Below are positions 15,352 to 23,455 of a stretch of DNA of 42,843 nucleotides, one piece after another. The notes under the pieces were generated by a model. The model made no database searches. It worked only from the letters and a program-made list of their open reading frames with translations, and had not been told where the DNA came from. Origin of the DNA: Porphyromonadaceae bacterium UBA7048 (GTDB taxonomy: Bacteria > Bacteroidota > Bacteroidia > Bacteroidales > Muribaculaceae); NCBI GenBank assembly GCA_002493945.1, contig DLAL01000085.1:123632-166474 (forward strand), given 5' to 3'. The number at the start of each line of letters is the position of its first letter. Positions within the stretch are counted from its first letter, which is position 1. The translations under genes and the position numbers were made by a program.

Positions 15352-15395
15352 AACCGCGGGGTAGGGACGCTGTGTTGTCGTCTGTCGACGCGGTT
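15352..15395 (-). promoter_or_regulatory. Candidate rpsB leader hairpin
   Basis: On the minus strand, AACCGCG (15395-15389) pairs with CGCGGTT (15358-15352). The enclosed region can fold further (GTCG/CGAC). GCCAAATTTTTAAG follows, 41 bases before the rpsB ATG. It could be an autoregulatory or attenuator structure; this is inference from base pairing only. Confidence 0.45.
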
Positions 15396-15414
15396 TAGAT
15401 ACTAAACACAGATT

Positions 15415-15448
15415 AAGCGGCACTGCCGTCAGGCAGCCACAGCCGCTT
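15415..15448 (-). terminator. Hairpin after rpsI, probable terminator or processing site
   Basis: AAGCGGC pairs with GCCGCTT (15448-15442 with 15421-15415), with an inner CTGCC/GGCAG stem. The downstream T-run is poor (AATCTGTGTTT), so readthrough into rpsB is plausible. Confidence 0.6.
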
Positions 15449-15459
15449 GGGGAGATATA

Positions 15460-15846
15460 TTAACGCTTGGAGAACTGGAAGCGCTTGCGTGCCTTGGGCT
15501 GACCGGGTTTCTTGCGTTCCACGGCGCGGGGGTCGCGGGTCATGAAGCCGTGCTTGCGGAGGATAGCCTTGTCGTCGGGGTTGATTTTCACGAGAGCGCG
15601 GGCGATGCCGAGGCGGAGAGCTTCAGCCTGGCCTTTGTAGCCGCCACCGTCGAGGTTCACGTGAATGTCGTACTTCTCTGCGACCTCGAGAGTGTTGAGG
15701 GGCTGGAGGACGATGTACTGAAGAATCGACGAGGGGAAGTATACGTTGAGGGGGCGCTTGTTGATGGTGATGGTGCCGTTGCCTTCTTTCAGGATAACGC
15801 GGGCTACGGCTGCCTTACGGCGGCCAACTGCATTTACTGTTTCCAT
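15460..15846 (-). CDS. rpsI: 30S ribosomal protein S9
   Basis: This is a 128-residue protein. The start METVNAVGRRKAAVARV carries the S9 GRRKxAxARV motif. The GGGYKGQAEALRLGIARAL signature is in the middle. The basic tail KKPGQPKARKRFQFSKR ends in the invariant SKR, which reaches the P-site tRNA. It follows rplM by 9 bases, the conserved rplM-rpsI pair. Confidence 0.98.
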   Translation of the reverse strand: METVNAVGRRKAAVARVILKEGNGTITINKRPLNVYFPSSILQYIVLQPLNTLEVAEKYDIHVNLDGGGYKGQAEALRLGIARALVKINPDDKAILRKHGFMTRDPRAVERKKPGQPKARKRFQFSKR

Positions 15847-15855
15847 TTGATGCGA

Positions 15856-16335
15856 TTATTTCAGTTTGTTAATGTCGATTACGGTGGGGTTCTGGGCATC
15901 GTGGGGATGCGTAGGACCGTTGTAGACGTGCATGTTCTCGATGAGACGACGACCGAGACGGTTCTTGGGGAGCATGCCTTTCATCACGCGGATGAAGAGG
16001 GGGTGCATACCGGGCTTGAGGTGCTTGTTGAAGGATTTCTTCATGAGGACCTCGGGGGTGAGCTCGCGCTGACCGCCGGGATAGCCGGTGTAGTTGAGAT
16101 AGATATGGTCGGTCATCTTCTTGCCGGTGAGACGCACTTTGTCGGCATTGATGATAATCACATTGTCGCCGCATTCAACGTTGGGCGAGTAGGAAGGCTT
16201 GTATTTGCCACGAAGAAGTTTGGCAACTTTTGCGCAAAGGCGACCAAGAACCTGGTCGGTTGCATCGATGACTACCCAGTTGTGCTCAACGGACTGAGCG
16301 TTAGGGAACTCGGTGCGGTAGCTAATAGTATCCAC
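15856..16335 (-). CDS. rplM: 50S ribosomal protein L13
   Basis: This is a 159-residue protein. WVVIDATDQVLGRLCAKVAKLLRGK is the L13 N-terminal block. The GDNVIIINADKVRLTGKK and YTGYPGG blocks follow, and the family signature is around VMKGMLPKNRLGRR. The start codon is GTG at 16335; no in-frame ATG exists upstream, and MDTISYRT matches other Bacteroidales L13 starts. It is the first gene of the rplM-rpsI unit, with a perfect promoter and a leader of about 105 bases that can fold. Confidence 0.97.
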   Translation of the reverse strand: MDTISYRTEFPNAQSVEHNWVVIDATDQVLGRLCAKVAKLLRGKYKPSYSPNVECGDNVIIINADKVRLTGKKMTDHIYLNYTGYPGGQRELTPEVLMKKSFNKHLKPGMHPLFIRVMKGMLPKNRLGRRLIENMHVYNGPTHPHDAQNPTVIDINKLK

Positions 16336-16368
16336 TTTCTAATTTCTTGATTAATAATTACATAAATC

Positions 16369-16441
16369 GACGGTCACGTAGAATGCGCTTCGGCCAAAAA
16401 GCGCACAGCGCAGCCGTCATGTCAGTGTTGGACATAATCGG
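16369..16441 (-). promoter_or_regulatory. Structured 5' leader of rplM (candidate L13 autoregulatory element)
   Basis: Three pairings are visible in the minus-strand transcript. There is a 5-bp hairpin ATGTC/GACAT (16435-16431 with 16423-16419). There is an outer stem GACGG/CCGTC (16418-16414 with 16373-16369). Inside it, AGCGCA (16389-16384) can pair with either of two tandem TGCGCT copies (16405-16400 or 16412-16407). Mutually exclusive pairing suggests a switch. Autoregulation by L13 is inference. Confidence 0.5.
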
Positions 16442-16446
16442 TGTCG

Positions 16447-16477
16447 CAAAGGTACGACTTTTTTTTGATTCCACAAA
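16447..16477 (-). promoter_or_regulatory. Promoter of rplM-rpsI
   Basis: The minus strand has TTTG (16477-16474), a 19-base spacer and TACCTTTG (16454-16447), a perfect consensus promoter. The predicted start is near 16441. Confidence 0.88.
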
Positions 16478-16499
16478 ATCTTTTTCAGGCACTTAAACG

Positions 16500-16536
16500 A
16501 AAAAAGCCCGTCCGTGACCGGCACGGACGGGTTTTT
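16500..16536. terminator. Terminator after tonB (stem with T-runs on both sides)
   Basis: A 10-bp stem CCCGTCCGTG / CACGGACGGG (16507-16516 with 16522-16531) is flanked by T-runs on both strands. On the minus strand GGGCTTTTTT ends the tonB operon just ahead of the rplM promoter. Confidence 0.92.
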
Positions 16537-16567
16537 CTTTGAAAGTATGGAAATTCAAAAGCGAATT

Positions 16568-17422
16568 TTACTGGAGACGGAAGGTCACGGGGAGCGTGTA
16601 CGTAACCTTTACGGGCTGGCCGTTGTTACGTCCGGGCATCCATTTGGGCATTGCCTTCACTACGCGGAGTGCTTCCTTGTCGAGAGCCGGGTGGCGGGGA
16701 CGCACGATGCGTACATTGGAGATTGAACCGTCCTTGCCTACGACGAACTCTACGACTACGCGGCCCTGCACACCTTCTTCAGATGCGACGGAGGGATAGA
16801 CAATGTTGTCGCTGAGCCACTTATACATGGCAGATTCGCCGCCGGGGAACTCAGGCTTCTGTTCAACCATCGCGATGGAGACGGGCTGTTCCTCTTCAAC
16901 CTTGGGAGCTGCGATCACTTCTTCCTTGATAGCGATCTTGTTGAGGTCGTTTGTACCTTCGGTGATGTCGACGGCACCTACGGCAGCTTCATTGTCGAGC
17001 ACGTCTTCCTGGTTCTTGACCTGCTTGTCTTCTTCGATCTTGTCGTCTTCGACGATAAGGAGGTCGGTCACCTGCTGCTGGTTAGCAACTTCTTCGGGAG
17101 CGATGATTTCTTCGGGTTCCTGAGGAATCTCGAAAATCTCTTCTTCCTCTTCCTCAATCTGGTCTTCTTCGGAGTCGAATGTCACGATATCCTGTTCGGT
17201 TGTGGTGACAATCTGCTCTTCTTCGGGCTTGGAGAATACGCCGTTGACCGAGAGAATGAGAAGGGTGAGGATTACAGCGACTGCTATGAGGACGTATACT
17301 ACAGCTTTTGTGTGGCGCTTTACAGAGGATTCACGGAGCTTATATGCGCCGAAGTCCTTGTTTTTACCTTCGAATACTATTTCGCACCACTCTCTTGAGG
17401 TAAGATCTACATCTTTTGCCAT
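16568..17422 (-). CDS. tonB: Energy transducer TonB
   Basis: This is a 284-residue inner-membrane protein that passes proton-motive energy to TonB-dependent outer-membrane receptors. A cytoplasmic N-terminus (WCEIVFEGKNKDFGAYKLR, the usual Bacteroidetes TonB start) leads to one membrane helix at about 40-62. A very acidic periplasmic linker with a run of Glu (about 80-130) follows, in place of the Pro/Lys linker of Enterobacteria. The C-terminal TonB domain covers about 195-284 (FPGGESAMYKWL, GVQGRVVVEFVVGKDGSI, PKWMPGRNNGQPV). It is the last gene of exbB-exbD-exbD-tonB, 13 bases after the second exbD. Confidence 0.95.
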   Translation of the reverse strand: MAKDVDLTSREWCEIVFEGKNKDFGAYKLRESSVKRHTKAVVYVLIAVAVILTLLILSVNGVFSKPEEEQIVTTTEQDIVTFDSEEDQIEEEEEEIFEIPQEPEEIIAPEEVANQQQVTDLLIVEDDKIEEDKQVKNQEDVLDNEAAVGAVDITEGTNDLNKIAIKEEVIAAPKVEEEQPVSIAMVEQKPEFPGGESAMYKWLSDNIVYPSVASEEGVQGRVVVEFVVGKDGSISNVRIVRPRHPALDKEALRVVKAMPKWMPGRNNGQPVKVTYTLPVTFRLQ

Positions 17423-17435
17423 TGCTTACTTTGTA

Positions 17436-18215
17436 TTAAGGGTTGGGAGTAGATGCTTCGGCTGCTGCGGGAGCGGCTGCCTTGGCGCGAACGGTAGGAC
17501 GAATGATGGTCAGGCCATGAGCTTGCTCGTAGTGACGCAGCAGGAGTGTGTCGCTATGAGTGGGGAGCTCGATGCTGTAACGCGAAATCTGATTGATATT
17601 CATTTCGTCGATAGCATTGATAAGACCTTCGTAGGTAGTGTTGGGGCCGGGTTTGATGACCACAACAGGACGGGTCTTGAGGGAGTCGGAAGCGTTCTTC
17701 TTGGCAGCTTTTTCAAATTCCTCTTTGGTGATTTCTTTGTTTTTCCACTGCGTCTTGAGAATCTCGTACTCTTTCATTACCTGTTCGTTCTTCGCACGAA
17801 GAATCTTACGGATGCCCTGGGCTTCGCGGTTCACGTTGCCGATGAACTGCTCTTTCTTGAGGTATCCGGGAGTGCTGAACGTAGTGTCGGCAATACCTTC
17901 ATAATAGTAGATATCATGCACGGTCTTGCCCGACTCGGGATCTACGGCGGGTTTGTCGCCGTCATACTCGGTGTCGAGTATCAGAGTGATTGCTTCCGAC
18001 TGCTTAGCCTGGCTCTGCTGTTCCTTCTTGACGTCCTCGTTGGTAGGAAGTACAATCTGGAGAGTCTGGCTCTTGATCATGGTCGTACAGAGCATGAAGA
18101 AGGTGATCAGAAGCATGTTCATATCCACCATGGGGGTAAAGTCCACATGGATAGACATCTTTTTCTGGGCGCCTTTTTTCTTTTTGCCGCCTGAAGACTG
18201 TTCTATTTGTGCCAT
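17436..18215 (-). CDS. exbD: ExbD/TolR-family biopolymer transport protein (second copy)
   Basis: This is a 259-residue protein. The lysine-rich N-terminus KKKKGAQKK precedes the ExbD core IHVDFTPMVDMNMLLITFFML, with the membrane-embedded Asp (D29) that carries protons. The periplasmic part is far longer than the usual 140-residue ExbD. It holds an inserted segment (about 65-190) that includes a charged helical stretch NKEITKEEFEKAAKKNA, before the final ExbD-like strand region VVVIKPGPNTTYEGLINAIDEM. It would form the motor complex with ExbB and TonB. Confidence 0.92.
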   Translation of the reverse strand: MAQIEQSSGGKKKKGAQKKMSIHVDFTPMVDMNMLLITFFMLCTTMIKSQTLQIVLPTNEDVKKEQQSQAKQSEAITLILDTEYDGDKPAVDPESGKTVHDIYYYEGIADTTFSTPGYLKKEQFIGNVNREAQGIRKILRAKNEQVMKEYEILKTQWKNKEITKEEFEKAAKKNASDSLKTRPVVVIKPGPNTTYEGLINAIDEMNINQISRYSIELPTHSDTLLLRHYEQAHGLTIIRPTVRAKAAAPAAAEASTPNP

Positions 18216-18231
18216 ATCTTAGACTTTACAA

Positions 18232-19044
18232 TTAATTGGTGGGTTCGTTTTCAGATTTGAGCGCCGTCATGAGGCTGAACTTGTTCAGCTTCATGGTCTG
18301 GAGGTTGTCAAATACCATCTGGACGGTGGTGAAGGGGGTATCCTTGTCAGCCTTGATGGCTATACCCTGACCCTTACGCATAAGAGCTGTGTAAAGGTTG
18401 GAGAGCTGCGAACGCTCTTCGGCACTGAGACCTTCGGCCTGCTCGTTGTTGATACGCTGAGCTACGTTGTAGATGGCTTTGAGCCAAACCTGGAAGTCGT
18501 TGAGTTTTCCGTCACGATTGCGGTTGCCGTCGATAGGAATTCCGACTTTGGGGTTTGTCATGTCGCCCATGAATTTATCGCGCTCGGTGACGCTCATCGA
18601 AAGCACTTCGGGAAGTACTGCGAACGGTACGCCAATCATGTTGGCGGTAGCGAATTCGTTCTTCTGAGCGGCATTGAGAGTGATCTGGTTGTTCTTGTGC
18701 TGTTCGTTGTAGATGGCCACAGCTTCTTCGAGCATGAGTCCGCGGATTTTTTCGCTGGACAGGGTCGAGTCGGCATCGCCGGTGAACGAGATGAAGAGTT
18801 TACCTTCTGCCACAGACGGGTCTTCGAGCTTGCCGGACTTGTCGGCCGACGATACGAGGACTGTCACGAGGTTATTCATCGGCACTTTCTCTTCGGAAAC
18901 CGAAGAAGGAGTGTATACGATGGTAGGTTCCTTCTGGAGGAAGGTAGAAGTCAACATGAAGAAAGTAAGCAAAAGAACAGTCACGTCACTCATCGCGGTC
19001 ATATCGATGAGCGTGCTTTTCCTTTTAATTTTTACTTTTCCCAT
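18232..19044 (-). CDS. exbD: ExbD/TolR-family biopolymer transport protein (first copy)
   Basis: This is a 270-residue protein. The start MGKVKIKRKSTLIDMTAMSD leads to the membrane helix VTVLLLTFFMLTST, with the proton-carrying Asp in DMTAMSD. Like its neighbour it is almost twice the classical ExbD length. It has a long periplasmic insert and the C-terminal conserved region IAIKADKDTPFTTVQMVFDNL. It is paralogous with the next gene but only distantly similar in sequence, which suggests a heteromeric ExbD pair rather than a recent duplication. It sits 40 bases after exbB. Confidence 0.92.
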   Translation of the reverse strand: MGKVKIKRKSTLIDMTAMSDVTVLLLTFFMLTSTFLQKEPTIVYTPSSVSEEKVPMNNLVTVLVSSADKSGKLEDPSVAEGKLFISFTGDADSTLSSEKIRGLMLEEAVAIYNEQHKNNQITLNAAQKNEFATANMIGVPFAVLPEVLSMSVTERDKFMGDMTNPKVGIPIDGNRNRDGKLNDFQVWLKAIYNVAQRINNEQAEGLSAEERSQLSNLYTALMRKGQGIAIKADKDTPFTTVQMVFDNLQTMKLNKFSLMTALKSENEPTN

Positions 19045-19084
19045 ATCTACCTGTTACTCTAATGGTTATTTAATAAGCAGGAGA

Positions 19085-19903
19085 TTAGTGAGAAGCGGCA
19101 AAAGTCTGCACGATGGAGAAACCGATTTCGTCGATAGCGTAGGTGAGGTTATCGATTTTGTTGGTGTAGTAGTTGTAGAAGATTACGGCGAATGCACCGG
19201 TTGCGATACCGAAGGCGGTGTTGATAAGTGCCTCCGAAATACCGGTCGAAAGTTCGGTCGAGTCAGGAGCACCGGACTGCGAGAGAGCCTGGAACGACTT
19301 GATCATACCCATTACAGTACCGAGAAGACCGACGAGAGTACCGAGGGTGGTCATGGTAGCGATGATGGGGAGGTTCTGCTGGAGGGTAGGCATCTCGAGA
19401 GCGGTAGCCTCTTCAACCTGCTTCTGGAGGTTAGCGATCTTCTGTTCTTTCGAGAGGACGGTGTTCTTGTCCATTTCCTCGTAGCGGATGAGAGCGGAGT
19501 CAACAACAGCAGCTACAGAACCTTTCTGCTTTGCGCAGAGAGTACGGGCCTGAGCGATGTTGCCGGATTCGAGGCACTTCTTCACTTCAGCAACGAACTT
19601 GGCGATGTTGCCTTTGCCTTTGGCAGCCGAGAGAGCGATACCGCGTTCTACAGCAAGCACGATAACGGTAAGGAAGAGGGTCTGGAGGACAGGCACGATG
19701 AAACCGCCTTTGTAAACGGTGCCCCACAGGTTCTGGGGATGTCCGTCTTCGTCGAAGTGCATCGGGTTACCGAACCAGAAGATGAAGAGTGAGATAGCGA
19801 TGATTGCGCAGATCACGATGACCCAAGCAGCATTCTTGATGCCGGGTGCGTTCTTTTTGTCGCCGGGCTGAATGGGCTTGGCATTGGGCTTTTGAGCTTC
19901 CAT
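19085..19903 (-). CDS. exbB: MotA/TolQ/ExbB proton channel family protein
   Basis: This is a 272-residue inner-membrane protein. Hydrophobic segments lie at about 25-45, 68-88, 178-205 and 225-250. The family core is LPIIATMTTLGTLVGLLGTV followed by MGMIKSFQALS and ISEALINTAFGIATGAFAVI, the two helices that line the channel. It supplies the stator of the TonB motor with the two ExbD proteins downstream. It is the first gene of the four-gene operon, with a perfect promoter 170 bases upstream of its start. Confidence 0.95.
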   Translation of the reverse strand: MEAQKPNAKPIQPGDKKNAPGIKNAAWVIVICAIIAISLFIFWFGNPMHFDEDGHPQNLWGTVYKGGFIVPVLQTLFLTVIVLAVERGIALSAAKGKGNIAKFVAEVKKCLESGNIAQARTLCAKQKGSVAAVVDSALIRYEEMDKNTVLSKEQKIANLQKQVEEATALEMPTLQQNLPIIATMTTLGTLVGLLGTVMGMIKSFQALSQSGAPDSTELSTGISEALINTAFGIATGAFAVIFYNYYTNKIDNLTYAIDEIGFSIVQTFAASH

Positions 19904-20202
19904 AGTTTGGTTTGTGAAATGAAAGTAAATTAATTATTTAATAATGATTGTTTGTGATTGTCACGAGGTATTCGATCCCGGCCCGGAAGCCGTTTTTCGT
20001 AGGTATTCGTTAGGTTTTCTGTTAATTATTTAATGTTCCTGAGAGTTCGGAGCGTCATCAGACACTCCGAAATACATCGCAAAGTTAATCAGATGTTTTC
20101 AACTTTCAAAATATTTCCGCCTTAATTTTAGGCGCCGAAATACCTAAAACGCGTTTTTAAAACTTGTTGACACTATATTGTGTTAATAATCGCTAACAAT
20201 TT
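19904..20202. other. Intergenic region: exbB leader and 3' flank of the glycosyltransferase gene
   Basis: About 170 bases on the exbB side form a long transcribed leader. It contains two direct copies of AGGTATTCG (19966-19974 and 20001-20009) and a CGGAG/CTCCG hairpin. The rest is AT-rich with weak palindromes (AAAACGCGTTTT) but no clear terminator for the glycosyltransferase. No reading frame of interest was seen. Confidence 0.6.
20080..20110 (-). promoter_or_regulatory. Promoter of exbB-exbD-exbD-tonB
   Basis: The minus strand has TTTG (20110-20107), a 19-base spacer and TAACTTTG (20087-20080), a perfect consensus. The predicted start is near 20074. Confidence 0.88.
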
Positions 20203-21270
20203 TTAAGAATTGTCGCAAGAGGGGAATATTTGGCTGAATCGCCTCCGGCGAAGCACGTAATATGAGAACAGTATATTTATCCTGCTTCTTGCGTCATCAG
20301 GCAGAATACCGGCGTCCGCACTCCGCGGACCTGGCAGATCAATGTATGATGTACGCATGCGCGCGAAGTCGCGGTGCGCCTTCAGGATGGCTGCGGCATT
20401 GGCGAAGTCGAAGGTCAGCACGTACTTGGCCCAGGCGAGCGTGTCGAGGAGGCGGCGCCGGAAGAGCTTGCCGCGGCGACAGGAGGCAGGGAGGTTCTTG
20501 TGCAGCATCAGGAGGTTGTTGCGGAAGTTGAGGTAGGTCTTCCTTGGGTTCTCGGCCGGAAGGGAGCCTCCTCCGAGATGGTAGACCACAGCCGAAGGGA
20601 CGGCCGCCACGCGGTAGCCGGCCAGATGTATGCGCCAGCACAGGTCAATCTCCTCCATATGGGCGAAGAAGGCGCTGTCGAGGCCGCCGGCGGAGATGTA
20701 CAGCCCGCGGCGCACGAAGAAGCAGGCGCCCGAAGCCCAGAAGACGTCGGCCACGCTGTCGTACTGCCCGTGGTCGCGCTCGCACGTGCCGAAGATGCGG
20801 CCGCGGCAGTAGGGATAGCCGTTGCGGTCGAGGTAGCCTCCGCAGGCTCCGGCGTACTCGAAGGTGTCCTTGTTCCTGTACGACAGGAATTTGGGCTGGC
20901 AGGCGCCGCAGTCGGGATACGAGTCCATGTAGTCCAGGAGCGTGCGGTCCCAGCCGTCGGCGGTGGCTACGTCGGAGTTGAGGAGCACCACGTACTCGTA
21001 GCCGTCGGCGAGGGCTATGGCGCGGTTGTAGCCCTCGGCGAAGCCGTAGTTCTTGTCGAATGACATGATGCCGACCTCATCGGGGAATGTCGAGCGGACG
21101 TAGGCGAGGCTGTCGTCGGTGGAGCCGTTGTCGGCCACGATGACACGCGAGATGGCCGCATCGGTCGTGCGGACGACCTGCGGCAGATACTCACGGAGCA
21201 TATGCGCTCCGTTCCAGTTGAGAATGATTACAGCGATTCGAGCTTGTCCAGGTTTACGGGATTCTTCCAT
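20203..21270 (-). CDS. Family 2 glycosyltransferase
   Basis: This is a 355-residue protein. The GT-A fold starts at residue 12 (IAVIILNWNG). The nucleotide-binding VADNGSTDDS is at about 45-54, the DxD-like motif LNSDVATADGW at about 96-106, and the acceptor-side motif MEEIDLCWR at about 217-225. Together these resemble rhamnosyltransferase-type enzymes that add sugars to O-antigen or other surface glycans. The C-terminal 60 residues are basic with hydrophobic patches, suggesting a peripheral membrane location. Its ATG lies 43 bases inside the acyltransferase gene; no later plausible start precedes the fold. It is the last gene of the nine-gene block, and its donor could be the dTDP-amino sugar made upstream (inference). 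Confidence 0.9.
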   Translation of the reverse strand: MEESRKPGQARIAVIILNWNGAHMLREYLPQVVRTTDAAISRVIVADNGSTDDSLAYVRSTFPDEVGIMSFDKNYGFAEGYNRAIALADGYEYVVLLNSDVATADGWDRTLLDYMDSYPDCGACQPKFLSYRNKDTFEYAGACGGYLDRNGYPYCRGRIFGTCERDHGQYDSVADVFWASGACFFVRRGLYISAGGLDSAFFAHMEEIDLCWRIHLAGYRVAAVPSAVVYHLGGGSLPAENPRKTYLNFRNNLLMLHKNLPASCRRGKLFRRRLLDTLAWAKYVLTFDFANAAAILKAHRDFARMRTSYIDLPGPRSADAGILPDDARSRINILFSYYVLRRRRFSQIFPSCDNS

Positions 21271-22139
21271 CGGTTATGGGTCCAGAGCCATATGGCGGGA
21301 TTACGGAGAATGGTGTTCTGCAGGAAAGACGCGTAGGTCAGCGTGATGCGGTGCGGCTCACAGTCGGCGGCGTTGGCGGCCATGAGGCGGCAGGTGAGGT
21401 GGTAGTGGCCGCGCGAGGGCTTGTCGGTGTCCCAGTAGACTACGGCGTAGCCGAGCTTGCGCGCGAGGGTTTCGGTGCCGCTGATGAATGCCGTGGGGCG
21501 CCCCAGGAAGGTGGTGACCACCGTAGGGTCGCCGTGGCTGGGCTTCTGGTCGCTCATGAAGCCCGTGACGGACACTGTGCCCTCTTTCTTCAGGCGTATG
21601 AGGTCGCGCAGGACCGCCGACTTGGCGAAAGACAGCGAGCCGAAGCGGCTGCGGACGTCGAGCATGAGGCGGTCGAAGGTGCGGTTGCGCAGCGGACGGT
21701 AGACCTGACAGTACTCTACCCCGTCGCCGGGACGGCGTGCGGCGCGTAGTGTCATCGACGGCGCCCACTCCCAGTTGCCTGTATGAGAGAAGTATATGAC
21801 CACACTGCGGCCCTCGGCCACGATGCGGTCTATGAGTTCGAAGTTCTCGAAGGTCATGCGGCGCTCCATCTCGGCGTCGGAGATGTGGAGGAGCTTGACG
21901 GTCTCGACCACGTAGTCGGCGAAGTTGCGGTAGAACCGGCGCTCCACCGCACGCCGCTCGGCTTCGCTGAGGCCGGGGAGACAGTCGGCCAGATTGCGCC
22001 GGACAAGGCGTCGGCGATAGCGGACCACGTGGTATACAAGGACATAGAGCACGTCGGCGAAGATGTAGAGTACCCCCAGCGGCAGGAAAGCCACCGCCGT
22101 GAGCGCGCCTTTGAGAAGTCTGTAGCCGAAGTCTTTCAT
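21228..22139 (-). CDS. LpxL/HtrB-like lysophospholipid (lipid A) acyltransferase
   Basis: This is a 303-residue protein with an N-terminal membrane segment (about 10-35). The acyltransferase catalytic motif HTGNWEW (H-x4-E) is at about 118-124. The later conserved RSRFG, the GFMSDQKPSHGD block and FLGRPTAF follow, as in the LpxL/LpxM family. It would transfer an acyl chain to a lipid A precursor or another glycolipid at the inner membrane. The start overlaps the mtaB stop (ATGA), and its 3' end overlaps the glycosyltransferase by 43 bases. Confidence 0.9.
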   Translation of the reverse strand: MKDFGYRLLKGALTAVAFLPLGVLYIFADVLYVLVYHVVRYRRRLVRRNLADCLPGLSEAERRAVERRFYRNFADYVVETVKLLHISDAEMERRMTFENFELIDRIVAEGRSVVIYFSHTGNWEWAPSMTLRAARRPGDGVEYCQVYRPLRNRTFDRLMLDVRSRFGSLSFAKSAVLRDLIRLKKEGTVSVTGFMSDQKPSHGDPTVVTTFLGRPTAFISGTETLARKLGYAVVYWDTDKPSRGHYHLTCRLMAANAADCEPHRITLTYASFLQNTILRNPAIWLWTHNRWKNPVNLDKLESL

Positions 22140-23455
22140 CGGAGTGAGGCTCTGAGTGTCTCGCCGTCGTCGCAGAGGCTGTCGAGGTGCAGGCGCACCA
22201 CGGTGTTGTCGGCCGACTCGGGCATATCTGCCTCGACGCGGAGATAGTTGTCAGTGAAGCCGTTGAGCGGCTGACCGGGAGCGGAGTGCTCGAGCAGCAC
22301 GGGGCGCTCGGTGCCGATGAAGCGCGCGGCGAAGCCGGCATGCTTGCGGGCGCTTATGGCCATCATCTCGGCGGCGCGGCTGTGCTTGTCCTCGGCGCTG
22401 ACCACATGGTCAATGCCCAGGGCACGCGTGCCGGGACGCTCGGAGTAGGGGAAGACGTGAAGGTGGGTCACGTCGAGCGAGTCGACGAAGTCGCGCGATG
22501 AGCGGAAGCGGTCGGACGTCTCGCCGCGCGCGCCCACGATGAGGTCCACCCCGATGAAGGCGTGCGGCATGACGGCGCGTATGCGGCTGACCTTATGAGC
22601 GAAGAGCGCACGGTCGTAGCGGCGCCGCATCAGGGCCAGCACCTCGTCGTCGCCGCTCTGCAGGGGGATGTGGAAGTGTGGCATGAAACGGCGCGAGGCG
22701 GCCACGAAGTCGATGATTTCGTCAGTGAGGAGGTTGGGCTCTATCGACGATATGCGGTAGCGCTCTATGCCGTCGACGCCGTCGAGGGCGCGGCAGAGGT
22801 CGAGGAAGTTGTCGTCTCGTCCGTGGCCGAAGTCGCCGATGTTGACGCCCGTGATGACTATCTCCTTGCCGCCCTGTGCGGCCACCTCGCGCGCCTGGGC
22901 CACGAGGCTGTCGATGGTGCCCGAACGCGAGCGTCCGCGCGCCTTGGGGATGGTGCAGTAGGTGCACCAGTAGTCGCAGCCGTCCTGCACCTTGAGAAAG
23001 TAGCGCGTGCGGTCGCCGCGCGAGCACGATGGCATGAAGTCGCGCAAGTCCTTGGCTTCGGGAACGTCCATATGCACCTCGGAACCACCGAGAGCGGCGA
23101 GGGCGCTGTCCACGAGGGCGAGTTTGTCGTTGACGCCGGCCACAAGGGCCACTCCGGGCAGAGCGGCAGCCTCGTCGTGGCGGAGCTGTGCATAGCATCC
23201 GGTGACGAATATCCTTGCCTGGGGATAGCGGCGGTTGAACGAACGGATGGCGCTGCGGCACTTGCGGTCGGCCTCGGCGGTGACGCTGCAGGTGTTCACG
23301 ACGATGATGTCGGGTGTATCGCCCGGGCCGACAGCAAAAATGCCCTTTCGGGCAAAGGCATCGGCTACGGAAGCCGTCTCGGCGAAGTTGAGCTTGCAGC
23401 CGAAACTGTGATAGAGGGCCTTGAGAGGCCGTGGAAATATCGTAGTATCAATCAT
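22136..23455 (-). CDS. mtaB: tRNA t6A37 methylthiotransferase MtaB
   Basis: This 439-residue radical-SAM enzyme converts t6A37 to ms2t6A37 in tRNAs reading ANN codons. The N-terminal UPF0004 domain holds the auxiliary-cluster cysteines C20, C56 and C87 (SFGCKLN, NTCSVT, TGCYAQ). The radical-SAM cluster is C160, C164 and C167 in DGCDYWCTYC. PLQSGDDEVLALMRRRY is the usual C-terminal core block, and a TRAM-like region ends the protein. The frame opens 83 codons earlier, but that part lies inside the aminotransferase gene. The ATG at 23455 overlaps the aminotransferase TGA (TGATG) and aligns with the family. It is a housekeeping gene embedded in a sugar operon. Confidence 0.95.
   Translation of the reverse strand: MIDTTIFPRPLKALYHSFGCKLNFAETASVADAFARKGIFAVGPGDTPDIIVVNTCSVTAEADRKCRSAIRSFNRRYPQARIFVTGCYAQLRHDEAAALPGVALVAGVNDKLALVDSALAALGGSEVHMDVPEAKDLRDFMPSCSRGDRTRYFLKVQDGCDYWCTYCTIPKARGRSRSGTIDSLVAQAREVAAQGGKEIVITGVNIGDFGHGRDDNFLDLCRALDGVDGIERYRISSIEPNLLTDEIIDFVAASRRFMPHFHIPLQSGDDEVLALMRRRYDRALFAHKVSRIRAVMPHAFIGVDLIVGARGETSDRFRSSRDFVDSLDVTHLHVFPYSERPGTRALGIDHVVSAEDKHSRAAEMMAISARKHAGFAARFIGTERPVLLEHSAPGQPLNGFTDNYLRVEADMPESADNTVVRLHLDSLCDDGETLRASLR

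Noticed and set aside
16500..16536. Palindrome after tonB considered as a repeat unit of a CRISPR or mobile element
   Set aside because: It is a single copy with T-runs on both sides, which fits a terminator.
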